A stretch of 64,000 bases of DNA from Paramyrothecium sp. XJ0827 (taxonomy: Eukaryota; Ascomycota; Sordariomycetes; Hypocreales; Stachybotryaceae), in assembly GCA_020881915.1 (NCBI GenBank), contig JAJFPB010000006.1, positions 1,178,001 through 1,242,000 on the forward strand, written 5' to 3'. Below are positions 44,983 through 58,000 of the stretch, one piece after another. The notes under the pieces were generated by a model, which saw only the letters and a program-made list of their open reading frames with translations, was not told the DNA's origin and ran no database searches. Every line of letters begins with the position of its first letter. The stretch's first letter is position 1. The translations under genes and the position numbers were made by a program.

Positions 44983-47164
44983 CGGTGCGTCGGCAGCGCA
45001 GCACGCGCAATGGCAGATATGGATACGGATGAGAATGGGAAATAAAAGTCAAGCTAGCCAAAGTGTGGCGCCTATGCGACGACAAAGAGCTGAGGAGGAG
45101 ACAGTATGAAAAGGAGACCAAGTTGCAGCGAACGCGCAGAATCAGCAGCGGGAGTGTCGTGGCCGTGTTGGGAGTGGAAACAGGTCGTGGCTGCCGTGGA
45201 TGAGAAATACGGTTCAGCTCTTTCTGGCATGTGATTTGGCCTTAGAACACCAAATGAGCATAAGGAGACTGGATCTGAGGACAAACATGCGGCAGGAATA
45301 TATAAGTATTGTACAAGTTCCGAAGGCAGTTCGTGGGTGAGCCATTTTATAGCCATGAAGCCATCACCGATGCACCGGCGCATGCACCCATCAGCCAACG
45401 CTACCTGTCACCAGTCCTCATACAACTCCAAACCGTCCCCCTTCTGCTGCTTTTCAGGCTTTCTACGTGGCTTCTCGAACTCCGTTCAGCATGCCGGATT
45501 GTTGACGTAGCCATAGGGGTCTGGACTTGGCGAACAAGACATGACGACAGGTGGTTCGGTATGAACACCATCGTAAGCCTCATGGCCCGTCGCCAATCCC
45601 CTGGTTGAGGCTTACATCGGCCGCTATCCTCATCGTCACCAAAGAAATGTGTTATAGCCTCGTAGCCTAGTAGACTCGGGAGCTTGCTAGGGGAATAGAG
45701 CGTCTTCCAGCCGCTACCGTCTCTGACGAGGCTGTCAAGTGTGTCTCTAGATGTACTTGTCGCCCGAGACGATGTCGCTGTAAATGACAACATCGTGAGC
45801 CGGCTGAAGCGCGAACCTGGGAAGGATTTTGAGAACGAAACGAGGCTGTAGCAGCTGCAAAATTGGTAATCCGCAGAGTGATTGATACTCAGGCAAATGG
45901 CGTAGTCGACGACAGCCATCTACCGCATCTTCGCAGGAGTTCAGAACCCATGCTCACGAGGTTGTGTTACGTGATCTCGAGAGTCACGAACTACAACAGG
46001 ACTTGTCCAAACAATGCCACTCCAATCTCGTATCTTGCCCGGCGATAGAGGCCCAGAAGGACGAGATGATATCGAGGCGTCTCTCAGTGGAGAGTAAGAT
46101 GGGTCGAGTCCGGGACTGCCGGGGTCCCTTACCCGAAGGGCCCTCAGGTGACTGTTCCTACGGGTTTGGAATCATTGTAACTTGCTGTCCCCTTGCACAA
46201 CTAGGGGAACAGCTTTCTAGCTGATGTTTGCTTTGCAGCCTGCCGCATCTGATGTCTGCCTCTACGTAGAGCCATCCCTACAATACCCCAAGAATGAAAA
46301 GCTCAAGCAGAAGATGGCACGCAGCTGGACGGTCGAAACTTGGAGGAAAATACCAGATAATGCAGAAGGTGATTGAGTCCACGGAAGATTGGCATGGTCT
46401 GCCCAGAAGCCGTGTCATCATCCATGGAATCCCAATCACTATCCTTCTCTAATAACCAGTGCGAGAAGTGTGTTATTGTGTTCTTAAACACCAGCCAGAA
46501 GAATATGCACCTTCAACATGATCAGGAAACCTGCACGTATTACTTTGTTGAGCGTTATGACTTCGTCACGTCGGACCAGCAGCGCAAGCTGTGGCGAAAG
46601 TCGCGACACCGAGTCGCAATGGCCTCGGAAATGAGGCAAAGAACAGAAACATATGGAATTATCCTTTGGCTCATCACTCAGTGTCATTGGCAGTGGTAGT
46701 GGGCGGCGTGTTGGGGACAAGGGGGAGAAAAAGAAGTCGAGGCCTCCATTACAAAAGCTTGAGATTGAGGAGCTAACAATGCGAGAGGACCAATCGAGAT
46801 CACCGGTGAGAAGCGGAAGAATTCCAGCATTAGACATATTCGACGGAGCAAGAGGTGAGGTCAGGGACCGATGCAGTCTCACATAACAACCAGGAACAAA
46901 ATTGGCGGTAAGAGTTCATTAAAGTGACTCAATAGAGCGTCCTTCACACCTTGAATTAATCTTGGTCGTCATATCCTGGTGGAGGCTCCTCTACGCTACT
47001 CCTCAAGGCAAGCGCATATATGATCCTCGCATTGTCCCGTATAGCCACCTATCCATGTGAACGATGCCTCAGGATGATTCAGCAATCCGTTCGCTACGTG
47101 CTGGAAGCCTTCCATTCTAAATTAGCCTCGTTGCCGAATCCCTCGCGGGAGAAGCATCTTTTTG
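44983..47164. other. gene-poor region, possible relic of an F-box-family gene
   Basis: About 2.2 kb between two F-box-like genes on the same strand. The minus-strand frame at 45401-45919 includes LVRDGSGWKTLYSPSKLPSL and KPQPGDWRRAM, which resembles a segment found in fungal F-box-associated proteins, but it is short and shows no start or partner exon. A low-scoring Ser-rich frame lies at 46484-46882. Treated as decayed or non-coding. Confidence 0.35.
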
Positions 47165-48518
47165 CTAAGGTTCTGTAATCTCTTCACACTTGATATCGAC
47201 GGTCTCTGAAACCCTACAAAATGAGCCTCTGTACTTGAACTTGGCCGTACTCATGGTGACTTTGAGGTCCGGCAAAGCGCGACACAGCCGGGAGATACGA
47301 CGCTCAGCCCATTGATGTTCTTTCACCCAATGTGTGATCACATTTCTCTCGTCGGAGTAGGCGGGATCAATGGAATCGTCGGAATCGTCGGGTTCGCTCG
47401 AGTCAAACCTGGCCATGCACGGTGCCAAGTAATGTGCCACACAGCTGAAATGGGTCAGCTTCTTTGAGGTTCTGAGGACTGACGACAGTTTATCCACGAC
47501 GGCGTCCTGTTCAGGTTGTTCAATAAAGGTACAGGCAAGCCAAGGCCAAGACTTACATTCTCATCGTCCTCACGGCCCATGTAGTTACCGGAGAAATCGA
47601 TTGTTGAATGAATAATGAAGTACTCGAGGCATTGTAAGTTGCGCAGAATTTGCCCTGTTGTCGGTTCATCAGGCAAGAAGTAGCCCAAGTCTTCTTCATC
47701 AATGATCTCATTCGAGCACAAACTAAGCCGCTTCAGGGACGGATGATGAGTCTCCAGGGAGGCCAAAGTACGCATTTCCAAAGGGGAGGTGCTGTGGAAC
47801 TCATCGAGCTGAGGACAGTTATCAAGGATTTCCGTGATGTACCAGTCATCACGGATCCCGACACGCAGCGTTTTGAGGGAGGGCGGCAGTGGATGTGTAC
47901 CAAACCGATCAGTCATCATACTGCGTCGAACGCAGTGAGACGGTGGAGGAAAGTTGGGTTCGAGAGACTTCAAATTTGGCAAACGCGAGAGAATGCGGAC
48001 AACCAAGGCCAGCGCGCGATCATGAAAAGCAGCAAATTTGTCAACTTGGTGTGCATTATACGTCCTTGCCTCTTGTTCAGGACGTATGTCAATCGCGAGG
48101 TGCCTTGTCGTTGGCATCAGAACACAGATATGTCAGAGGAGGTGCGCTAGCGTGTGACTCACCGGATGAGGATGTGCGATTGTGTTGAACCGTCCTGGAT
48201 TTGATCCAGCAGAGCCTCGAGGGTGCGAATAAGATGCATAGCTCGGCCCACAAAGCGCAGACTTTTGAAGCGGTGCGCGATGAAGAAGTACCGCAACGCC
48301 CTCGACGTTTGCGTTGCTGCCTGCAGATCATTCTTTCTCAAAAAGAAGGCGACACGAGACCAAACTTCTGCCGGGAAATCGGGGAGTTCCGGCAAGGTCG
48401 ATGCAGTGGCGCCTTGATCGATGGTAGCAGGCGGAGTTGTCGTTGGAGCCATGTTGGGAACCGGGGGCACCTCCCCAAGTGAACTCGGAGGATTCCGTGA
48501 AGGAGGCAGCTGCAGCAA
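47165..48518 (-). CDS. F-box/LRR protein
   Basis: Three exons, 48518-48163, 48103-47557 and 47506-47165, give 414 residues; introns are about 50-59 nt and keep frame. An F-box is present near residues 42-85 (LPDFPAEVWSRVAFFLRKNDLQAATQTSRALRYFF). Leucine-rich segments follow (ILSRLPNLKSLEPNF, LPPSLKTLRVGI, NCPQLDEFHS, HPSLKRLSLCSNEI, NLQCLEYFII). Such proteins recruit substrates to SCF ubiquitin ligases; the target is unknown. The in-frame ATG 22 codons downstream (MAPTTTPP) may be the real start, because the first 22 residues are low-complexity. Confidence 0.75.
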
Positions 48519-49002
48519 CAGGCGGAGGAACTTCTCGCAAAAAAGAAAAGTGCTTGGGGGTCAAGGGAGTAGTGAGATCGATTTGCTGATGCTGGAAGAG
48601 GCTTCATGCACACGGTGGGGGCGCAGGTCGCGCGAGATGGTGGTCGTGCCCGTGATGATGTGGTGGTGCGGGAAGAGGGGGAGAGAGTTGAAGCTGGCCG
48701 GCCAAATGCACGATGAAGAAGCCAGCCGACAGCTGCCACACGTAATAATGGAATGTGAGGTCGAGGTGAGCCGAGGTTGAGGCCGAGGTTGGAGGCTCGC
48801 AGAAAAGGGCACTGCCTGGCAACTGGCAGCACCCTAAACATGACCTGCAATCAAGGCACCAAAGACGTCCAGAGACTCCGCTCGATTTCTCTTCCTCTTC
48901 CTCTCCCTCTTTCTGCCAACACAACTTGCTTCTTGTCCCAACGCGCATGTTTACCACTGGAAGCAGTACAACCGGTCGTTCTGAACTCGGAAATTGTGAG
49001 GC
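48519..49002. other. divergent spacer
   Basis: About 480 bases upstream of the F-box/LRR gene; CT/GA-rich in parts. No gene supported. Confidence 0.35.
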
Positions 49003-49605
49003 TTGAGACGGCATACTCCAAAGCAGCTGGTCGAGATGAGCCTCAGGGTCATGATGAGGTTCTTGATGTGTCTAGGCCCTGGTGTTGACATGGAACGCGC
49101 TCACGATGAGGTCCGGCAGAACATGGTCGACGTACTAAACGGGAAGGACGAGGTCTCGGAGAGCGAAGTAGCGAACGCAGTCCAAGACTACAAGGTCAGT
49201 GCGTGTCTGCAACACACCCTTTGTTCGTCCGTGTTGACACTTCAAGGCCTTTACGTAGGCGATCCCTTCGCTCCTGAACTTCCCACCATCCACTGCGAGG
49301 ACATTGTGCGACTGGCGAAAGTCTCGCGCAGCAAGTCATTCGAGGGCATCGTGACCGAGCCGCATCACGTTGAAGTCTTCGTTGCAGTGTTTGCCGACTT
49401 TTGCTCGCAACTGAGACGTCGTGACGCCGATCTCCCAAACGGCATGCAGCTCGCACTATGGGTAGCGAACGAGGTCGTCCCCGAAGGCTCCCAGTCCGAC
49501 GAACCGGCCGTGGTATACGAGGAGAGCAGCACATCGGGGAGCGAGGACGAAAGCTCGCGGGTCAATGAGTTTGGCGGGAGCGCTGTGGTCAAGGAGGAGG
49601 AGTAG
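49003..49605 (+). CDS. hypothetical acidic protein
   Basis: A 200-residue open frame. The first 60 residues are predicted helical and the segment ERAHDEVRQNMVDVLNGKDEVSESEVANAVQDYK looks protein-like. The C-terminal 45 residues are strongly acidic and Ser-rich (ESSTSGSEDESS, then EEE at the end). No domain is recognised. It could be the last exon of a longer gene that starts upstream, or an open frame by chance. A GT site after QDYK (49196) is donor-like but no in-frame acceptor was found. Confidence 0.35.
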   Translation: MRRHTPKQLVEMSLRVMMRFLMCLGPGVDMERAHDEVRQNMVDVLNGKDEVSESEVANAVQDYKVSACLQHTLCSSVLTLQGLYVGDPFAPELPTIHCEDIVRLAKVSRSKSFEGIVTEPHHVEVFVAVFADFCSQLRRRDADLPNGMQLALWVANEVVPEGSQSDEPAVVYEESSTSGSEDESSRVNEFGGSAVVKEEE

Positions 49606-51534
49606 GATGCTGAGTCGTGCCCTGTTGGAGAGGTGATGCCCTGCTTTGCTCACCAGTCAGACTCCTTCAACATCAACGAGCGCGATCAGAACAGGGACTA
49701 CACAAGACCTTTGCAGAGAGCACATCTGGATTTGCATCGACGTTGGCGCTCTCGAACATGGACGGCGTCGAGACCCTCCATAGCGTGGCGAATGGCGAAA
49801 GGCCACTGCCCAAGGGAGTTCGAGAGCCTGAGAATGGGACATGGTGGTTTGGTCAGGAGAACTTTGACAGAGGGCTCTGCCTCCGGAGCAGTCGCAGTAG
49901 GTAGTTCCAAGAAGCTTGCGGTGACGTGCTCTATGACTTCAGTCCATCTTGTCGTGCCTTGCTTCCGAGAGACAAATCTTGACGGATCGTCAGACTTGAT
50001 TGGCCATGTGGTGTGACCAGATCTCAAAGTAAGAAGATGTGCCTTGTCGTCTCCCGCTTCTCGTATCTTGTACGACCCAAGCCCTGTCGTCCAACCTGGC
50101 CGCTCGACTGCAAACGCGGTTCTTTGTTTTGCGCCATGAGTGACCATGTCTGCCGTCCTCCACCTCTGCCCTCCCAGGCATCCGTCTTGTCGTCATTCTT
50201 GCCCAGACCAGCCACCATTTTTCCCACGCAATTCTGTGACGGACCGTGATTCATGGGCCGCAAATCGCAGCCCCCGTCTGCATCCGCTTCCGTGTGGCTG
50301 TATATTGTCGGGCACATGCGTGCCGTGTCGGGCCAACGCGGGCCCAGCCATGTCTGCGTAGGACTTATACCACCATCGACGCACCACGGCACGGCGCATT
50401 GCAGCTCTTCCACGGCAACGCTTTTGGCCGAGCAACGCGATCCACAATTGGTCATACACTTGGCCGCTTTTGCCGTCTCTTTTCTTTTCTTCAGCCCATT
50501 CACAGTCGTACAACCACACCATCCGGGGCCTCTTCGTGCGCTCTCCCACGTCCGAGCAAATTTGGGCGGCGTTGAGTGGCCGATCAAGCGCCATGGGAGC
50601 CACGGCCGTTTGTATGGAGGCGAAGTCGGCTTTTGAGGTTAATCTAGCCAGCCGCGTCCGTATTGGCCAGTGTGAGGCGGCTTGAATAATTGGCTGAGGA
50701 TGTCGTTGAATGGGAGCGGTGTGTGGTGCTCCTACTAGACCATGTCACGAATATAGCAGACTTTGATCGTGTTACTCTTGCTTGATCTGTGATTGTTACT
50801 TCTTGATGCATCAAGAGGCAGTTCTGACAGCTAGGTTAGTCCAGATGGCTTGGCTCCTTTTCCTATCACTCTGTCTATTTAACGACTCTTCTTTTCCACT
50901 CTCTCGTTATCCTTCATCCTATCTTCACGCATCCTCTCCCCTTCTCTCTTCCCTTCTATCTCTCTTTCATGGACCCGTTTTCTACCATCAACTCTCCTTT
51001 ATGGAGGGGACTCAGCATGCGCCTGCAACCAAAGGGTCATCATCCTTCTCTGTTCTCGTCTGTCCTACTCTAACCTTCTCTGTTCTCCTCATCCTCCGCT
51101 ACTCTCTTCCTTTTTCTTGACTCTCTTCCCCTCCATCTTCTCGACTCTATTGTCCCTTCAATTTCTCGACTCTTTTCGCCCTCTATCTTCTCTACCTCCA
51201 TCTTTTCTTCTCCACCACCCTACTGCCTCTTCTCCATCCTTGTGTCAGCGCAACCTCCAAGTTTTCTCTTCCCACCCGCAGGTGGATGAGTCTACATCCC
51301 ATACGCGCTTCCACACACAGCAGGTACCGCCTCCTTCATTTCGTCATGATGGACCGTAGGCAAGTTGCGCACAATCCAAACGCCCATCCTACCCTTTCCC
51401 GTCCAAGAACTGCAAATTCGCCTGGAACCATCTATTCCTGGCAAAATCTACTCAGACTACGGTACACCCCCCCTCTTCCCTTGCGCATGCTTCTGAATTT
51501 TCGATTCAATGCTTACCATCACCTACCCATAGTT
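49606..51534. other. gene-poor region with a long CT-rich tract
   Basis: About 1.9 kb with many overlapping open frames on both strands that lack any family signal. From about 50840 to 51290 the plus strand is a strongly pyrimidine-biased run (tctctctttc, cttctctctt and similar), as in some fungal promoters. It lies directly upstream of the SNF2 relic and may be the remains of its promoter or leader. Confidence 0.45.
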
Positions 51535-51870
51535 GGTTCCAACAAGCCGAGATGAACGATGTCACATTCGAGCACCTGATAGTCGACGAGGCCCACGTCG
51601 CCCGCCGTCCCAACGGCGTGTACAACCATATCTGCCGCATGATCCGCCACAGGACCCTCGTGTCGGTCACGGGCACGCCCATCACCTCGACGCTGCGCGA
51701 CCTCGTGGCCCCGCTCATGATCAGGTGGGCGAAGCTCGAGATCCACGTCGCCTGGGATACCATCTACGCCCCCCACCTCGAGAATCTCTGGCAGACGTCC
51801 TACGACCCGTATGCCTCGGGCGACCGGGATGGTCACTTTCCACCGGCCGCATCTCGACCATTCACACGGC
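51535..51870 (+). pseudogene. SNF2-family helicase fragment
   Basis: After an acceptor-like cccatag at 51531 the frame WFQQAEMNDVTFEHLIVDEAH starts. It contains the DEAH box (motif II) of a SNF2-type ATPase and, about 35 residues later, VSVTGTPITSTLRDLVAPL, the motif III region. The following segment (IYAPHLENLWQTSYDPYASGDRDGHFPP) looks conserved, then the frame decays. Helicase motifs I, Ia and the whole second RecA-like domain are absent. It is therefore a fragment of a fungal SNF2-like gene and unlikely to be functional. Confidence 0.55.
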
Positions 51871-54275
51871 AGTTCTATGTTGTTCGCACCTCCGTACGAA
51901 CCTCCTGTCGCCGAAGCCTCGAACCAATCAACAATGCATCGAAGGCCAAACTCAACTACGGACTTTCCGTCACCATCACTCTTGCGCTGGCGGCACGTGT
52001 CAGCTACAATGGCGGACTCTTATGTGACCATTGGCGGCATGGCCGTCAATAAGTAGTGTTGTGGCGGATCAACCTGCTCAAGGGACACACACCGGGAGAT
52101 CACTGAACCGACAGTGGCTTTCATAACTCATCCCACGCATCAACAACCACTGAGATTTCATTCACTACTGCAGCACGATTCGACGCTGCGCATTTGGGAA
52201 GACGACTGAGCTGCACCACCGCAATAGTCAGCCGAATTACAACTCTCAGCACTGAGCAACCATGCCTCGCCATCAATATATACAACAACCATAACACTAT
52301 GCAGACCTGAGCATTTGCAGACTTATTTCGCATGTCAGCAACCAGAGTTTATTGGTATGGCGTGTTCTCGTGGCTCCTACGCTTGGTGTTAGTCTCTCCG
52401 CATGCTTAACACTCCTCACAACATCTCCCAACGGAGTTCACAAACCAAGATGCAACAGAAACATTCTATGGGAGAGGCGCTGTCATTTAACATTCCCTTC
52501 TGCGACCTATCTTGCGATTGTTCCCACAGACTCGCGGAACATACTGCATGGAAATGATCATTCTTTTCTTTTTTTTCTTTTTTTTTGAGCAGTGCGACTC
52601 TGTTCTGTATTCTCGAAGCCATAACCGTGTGGCATTCTGGGGGGTGCTAGGAAATCTTCTATTCCTTGAGTAGCTCAGGAAGCGTAAGATGTCGGACGAA
52701 TGATGTGCTGCATGAGCTGTTCGAGCCGCACACTCGGCACTGCGTACATTCACCTTCCCGGCCTGCAAAGAGGCGAAAGGGGGATTTCTTTTGCTCTCTG
52801 CTTGTAATGGGTGTTGTCCGCACTACAAAGTTATTCATCAACACGAAAGCAGATATATGGTCTTAGATCATGAGGAACCACTGTTCCCCGACCGATTCGC
52901 TAAGCTAGAAATTTGAGCTTGACGGCTGCAACCTCTGATTGCAAAGTAAGTGCAAGCCTCATTGATTCCATGTCTGTCTCTTTCACAAATCAAACAAACA
53001 CTAACCTGTCTTTAGGCGCGTCCTCCGATCCTGTACTGTTGTGCTAGGCACCCAGGCCGCCGACGCATCTATTGTCTTCACTTCCACTTTCTTTCACCAC
53101 AGTCTCGTCACCACAATCTCGTCACTACACTGTCTTCACTCACACCTGAAGCCTCAGCCATGGTGTGACCTAGCCTTGATTGATTGGCTGCCCACCCAAT
53201 TCGTATATGCACCAAAACCCCCGACGATACAGTCGTACCGCCGACGTCGTGGACACACATGAAGACACGATGGCCCACAGCACCCACATACAGTCCGCAG
53301 AGGGCTCAGTCAAGGTCTAATCACCAGGCAAGTCCTGGAGAGCTGGTTGCATGGGGTTCGTCGACTATGGCTCTCTGAACTTCTCGGCATTCCCACAGGG
53401 CGTGCTAATGGCGCAGAATAGCCAATCGAGACTTTCCCTTGTCCGGACTGATGGCAATATGTGCCTCTGACTGAGCATCGCACAACAATCCTCCACCGCA
53501 TTCGAGATCGTACAACACTTACGGGTCAGGGCAACAGTCCACGTAAGGCGAACAACAGTCGAGTCAGGCAGAAGAAAATTCATGTGAGGCAGACAACAGA
53601 GGTGGCTGCCATCTATGATCACACTGTGGGTGTGGCCCACATCCATCGTCTTCACAGGACAGACACCACAGGCGGACTACAGTTTCTGCACTCCCAGCTG
53701 AGGAAAGTTTCCCGATATACACAGCATCGGTTTACCGACAGCACGGGAGATGTCCTCATAAACAACTACGACTTGACTTCCAAGGCTCTCTTGACGCCAG
53801 GACATTACACCACATACACCAAAATTGGACAGATGCACTCGAAGGAGCGGGAGAACACAAAGAATCACGAGCTCTGTGATTACGCCAGTGATGTTTACCA
53901 CGCTCCCGACACGACCTGGATGGATGGGCTGCACATGACCACGATGGAGACAACATGTCGCTGCACGACAATGGCTACACCATCCGGGTTCTTGGGAGCC
54001 ACTGAATGTTTGGGATTGCCTTGGGGAGATATACTCATCCCTCATCAACTCGCGTGGCTCTGTTATTTTGTTACATCCCATCACCAAAACCACTCACAGG
54101 TGCACGGAAGAATTAACACCCACAACACTCCTGAACCTTGCGGGAGGCCCGGGTACAAATCCTCAAAGGAAACAAGATCTTAATCTACGTCATCGACCCA
54201 ATTTCATCCATGTAAGTCCAGCCCCGAGCCAGCCCCCTCCCACTCCCCCCACCGCATGCTAAAAACTATTTGCAG
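51871..54275. other. gene-poor region
   Basis: About 2.4 kb. A 240-residue plus-strand frame (53461-54183) is His/Thr-rich with no domain and looks like compositional chance. The last part, up to a possible donor at 54210 (gtaagt), may be an upstream exon of the repeat-bearing relic that follows. A poly-T run sits near 52560-52585. Confidence 0.35.
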
Positions 54276-54643
54276 GATGATCAACGCCCTGATCTATATA
54301 CGCGGGCTCGAATACTACAACTCACCAGCCATATCTCGCAGGGCGAGCGCGATAAGGCTGTCGAGCTATTCAATAACTGGGGCTCGGACTATGCCGCCTT
54401 CGTTACGTCGCTATTGCTTAACGCTCTCGGTGTAGGCCCAGCCCCAACCCCTCCTCTGCACACACTGCACACTAAGAACCATCCGCAGGATAATCAACGG
54501 CTTGATAAACATATGCGGCCTCCGAAAGCTGCATCTCACCAGCCAGACGTCTTACGGCGAACGTTGCAAGGCTGTGGAGTTATTCAAGGAGGCGAGTTCG
54601 GACAACTCCGCCTTTGTCACGTCGTTATTGTTGAACGACTTCG
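54276..54643 (+). pseudogene. two tandem exon-like repeats of an unrecognised protein
   Basis: Two units, 54276-54429 (154 nt) and 54489-54643 (155 nt), are about 70 percent identical at the DNA level by eye and encode similar peptides: unit 1 has QGERDKAVELFNNWGSD then AAFVTSLLLNALG; unit 2 has YGERCKAVELFKEASSD then SAFVTSLLLNDFG. Each is preceded by an intron-like stretch ending in gcag. The intervening 59 bases start gtgtag and share the CCAGCCCC motif with the upstream intron. Unit 1 lacks one base relative to unit 2, which shifts its frame between the first third and the rest, so the gene is probably dead. I do not recognise the family. Confidence 0.5.
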
Positions 54644-54779
54644 GCATTAATTTCACAGCGACTGCCACATTGGTATATCCCTCGAGCATTGGATAAAGGG
54701 GCAAGGCGCCTGGTTACAACCTCCAAGTCAACGGAACAAGTATCGGCCGAGGAGGCCAGCCCTGACTGCCTGATGGATT

Positions 54780-55075
54780 TGCTCCGTGAATTATCTATGA
54801 AGAAGCGAGTAGTTTTATGAGTTTAGAATAAGTAACTTAAGTTTACGATTACATACGACATAATGTATATCTTTACTCTTCACTTTGTTCCCATCTTTAT
54901 GTTTGTGGTTCCAGATATGAGATCTTCTATTTAGCCATTTCACTTATGACAAAATCAATTTAAATGTACGTCATTTTTTTGTGAATTTCTTATCATAAAC
55001 AACACTTTCTAAAGATGACATTCATTGTAAACATACGAAAAACAACAGAAAAATATCTAGCTAGATTAAAATGAC
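54780..55075. other. AT-rich 3' flank of the TPR-CHAT gene
   Basis: About 300 bases of clearly lower GC than the surrounding DNA, directly after the stop of the TPR-CHAT gene. No gene is seen. Confidence 0.45.
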
Positions 55076-58000
55076 TTAGCTTCCAAAATAGACAAAGGGA
55101 ACCCAGTACAACTCCCCAGTTTGTTCTTCTTCGCTACATACAAGAATATCCCTGTCGTTTTGTCTGCGACCATTCCCTGCGCGTTCTGCTGATTGTGAAA
55201 GTTGAACAGCTTCGTGATTAATGTCTGTAGTGTCCTTCAGTAAACCTTCCCCCTTGGTTTCTGAAACCCATTGCGTGCGAAGTCCACTTATAGCATAGTG
55301 TAGGGTATCGCTGACAGACACTCCGCTGAACTTCTGTTGCTCCATTATAGAGTAGACACTGATAGCAACATCCATACATAATTTATCATGGGCTTGCCAT
55401 AAAGTCCCGATTACATGGTGGAATCCCGCGAGCTGGAATGCGGTGATAAGGTGTATACTTTCGTCAATCAGTCCGTCATGCTTTACTTCCCCGGTACCAC
55501 AAGCCGAAAGATATGCAAGGAATGGTTTGCGGCTTTGTAAATTTGTCCCCAGTAAAGTACTAACAGTTAGATGGCCATCGGCAAGTACCAAGGCACTTTG
55601 TGATGGGTCCAGCTTATTAGTCAAACCGTGGCCCGCGAAATGGAAGATGTCGCAGTTCTCAAGGGCGTCCAGCACTTCTTTCCGGTTTGGCCGCGGCTGC
55701 CTCACGTCAAGAGACAGCGAATTTCCCAAGCTTGCGAGAGCTTGGATCTCCTGACTCGCGTATCTGAGTTCCGGCATGCCGACCAACAGCATAGTCTTCG
55801 GCCTTTGAGACCTGTTTACCAGCGAGTTTTGTTGCCGATTTTGGATGAGTACTCTTGCCGAGGAACTGTACGATGAGACGACACGGTCCAAAACCGTCTC
55901 ATGTGAGTTATTGAGGTGATATCCCGCTGCGTGAATAGGAAATCTGGCGAGAGGACCAGTTGGGATCCACCAAACATGAGGCCAAAGATCAGCATCCGGT
56001 CGCTGAAGTATCTTCAATTCTTTCATAATGGGTCCTGCAACCGCATCCCAAAGCCACTGCAAGAACAGGGTATTCACTCCTGCCGTACTACCTAAGGCAA
56101 CTGAACGTGTTCGTAGCTCGTCCGCACATAAAAGAGGAAGCGGCAATAGCTTGATGCTGCATGTGTCTATAATCAATGCATCACAGCGATGATCGCTTAC
56201 ATTGATTATAATCAACGGTCCGTCACTCGCTGCTTCCCTTAGATCTGCTTCTGATGGTTCCCGGAGGAATTGATCAAACCCCGGGACTGCACGGATTTTT
56301 GCAATAGTCTGTTCCAACCTTTGAGATGCGTTAAATCGTCGATTGGTCTGATCTGGAAGCCCCAATGGGATATCCAACTGATCTCGAAGATCCAAGTACT
56401 CTCGCGTCAAATTCGCGTCAATCTTCTCTAGGTTGGATACATCGACACGTATATCGTTGAGAGATCGGGAGATGACGCCACGACCCAACTCGATCAATCG
56501 GACTGCTTCATAGGCAGGCTTTCCTGCCAAGATAGCAACCGCAGCAGCATCAGAGGCCAGACCAACAACCTCCGTGAGCAGAAATTGCTTGTCTAAATTC
56601 TCTAGCGACTGTGGTACCAACAGGGGAACTAGGGACACCGCAGTAGAAGCGGCCTCATATGCTGAAGACCACAATTCAGTATCAGCAAGTGCCCCCATCA
56701 ACGAAATGCCAGACCGGATTCGATCCAATACCGGGGATGGAACATGGTTCAAAGCGGCTCTATATGCGTCAATGGCCGCACAAAGATCGTCCTCTGACTT
56801 TTTCCACGAGTATCTGTTTTTGAATGCTGTACCAAGATTGTAAAGTAATTTTGCCCGCTCAGGATGGACCTTTGGTAGGGCATCAATTGCTTCCTGATGA
56901 TAATAAACAGCTTTTTCAAGCACATCAGTCTCTCCCGTTTTCGCTGACTTCTCTCGATAAGCGTGCCCCAGGCTGTCAAGGCGACGTGGTCTATCTGGGT
57001 TATCTCCGAGGGTTTTATCAACTGCTTCTCCATGTAATTTAATAGCTATATTGATATCTTCAAGAGTGCCGCTTCTGGTGAACTTCTGTCCATAAGCTAG
57101 GGCCAAATTTTCGAGTCTTGCTGGGCGATCAGGGTGACCATGATGGGTTCCGTCCACAGCCTCCTGGTGCAGTTGAATAGCCCTGGTAAGATCTTCTAGT
57201 TTCCCGAACCTTTTGAACTTGTCAACATAGTCAAGCCCAAGATTCTCAAGTCGCATGGGTCTGTTCCGGTGATCCTCAGGAGTTAAATCCAATGCTTGCT
57301 CATGCAATTGAATGGCCATGACCAAATCGGATAGTGCTCCGACTCTCTCATACCTGTTTCCAAATGCTAGACCAAGGCTATCGATCCGACGTGGTTTGTC
57401 TAAAGATTGATCCGAGGCCTCAGTCACGGCTTGCTGGTATAATTGAATTGCACGGTCAAGATCTGGGATGGAGCCTGTTGCTTGATGTCTATCATGGTAA
57501 GCAACGCCAAGGGCGTGGATCCAACCTCCTCGATCTGTGGAACTGTCGGTCGCCACATTCAACGCCTGCTGGTAGGTTTCAATGGCCAGGTTTAGGCTAG
57601 TTATTGATCCCTTCCATTGATATAGGCGACCATAGACTAGGCCGAGGTTGTGGATGTGGCGTGGTAGCCTGGGATGGTGTTCAGGAGTCTCAGCAACACA
57701 TTCCAAATGATACTTTAAAGCCTCGTCAAGTTGTGACATTTTTCCATTTGTTTCGCTTAAATCATGCCACGCGAGTCCAAGATTATCAAGCATTACTGGA
57801 CGTGCTGGGTGATTTCTTGGTAATGTTTCAAGTGCTTCTGTATGTAGGTCAATCGCGCGTTCGATATCAGTGATATTTTCTTGTCGGAGAAACCGCTCTG
57901 CGTGCGCTAAGCCAAGATCATCAAGGCGAATTGGTCGATCAGGGTGTCCCTCGAGGGTGAGAGCCAATGACTCCTGGTGCAACTTGATAGCAACATTGAT

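Noticed and set aside
45401..45919. 172-residue minus-strand frame with a GSGWKTLY segment
   Set aside because: Some likeness to F-box-associated sequence, but the match is short and no gene structure could be built; mentioned only in the gap entry.
50024..50636. Overlapping open frames of 110-190 residues on both strands
   Set aside because: GC-rich composition gives long chance frames; no frame shows a domain or splice pattern.
53461..54183. 240-residue plus-strand frame
   Set aside because: His/Thr-rich and repetitive; no domain or supporting structure, so not listed as a gene.
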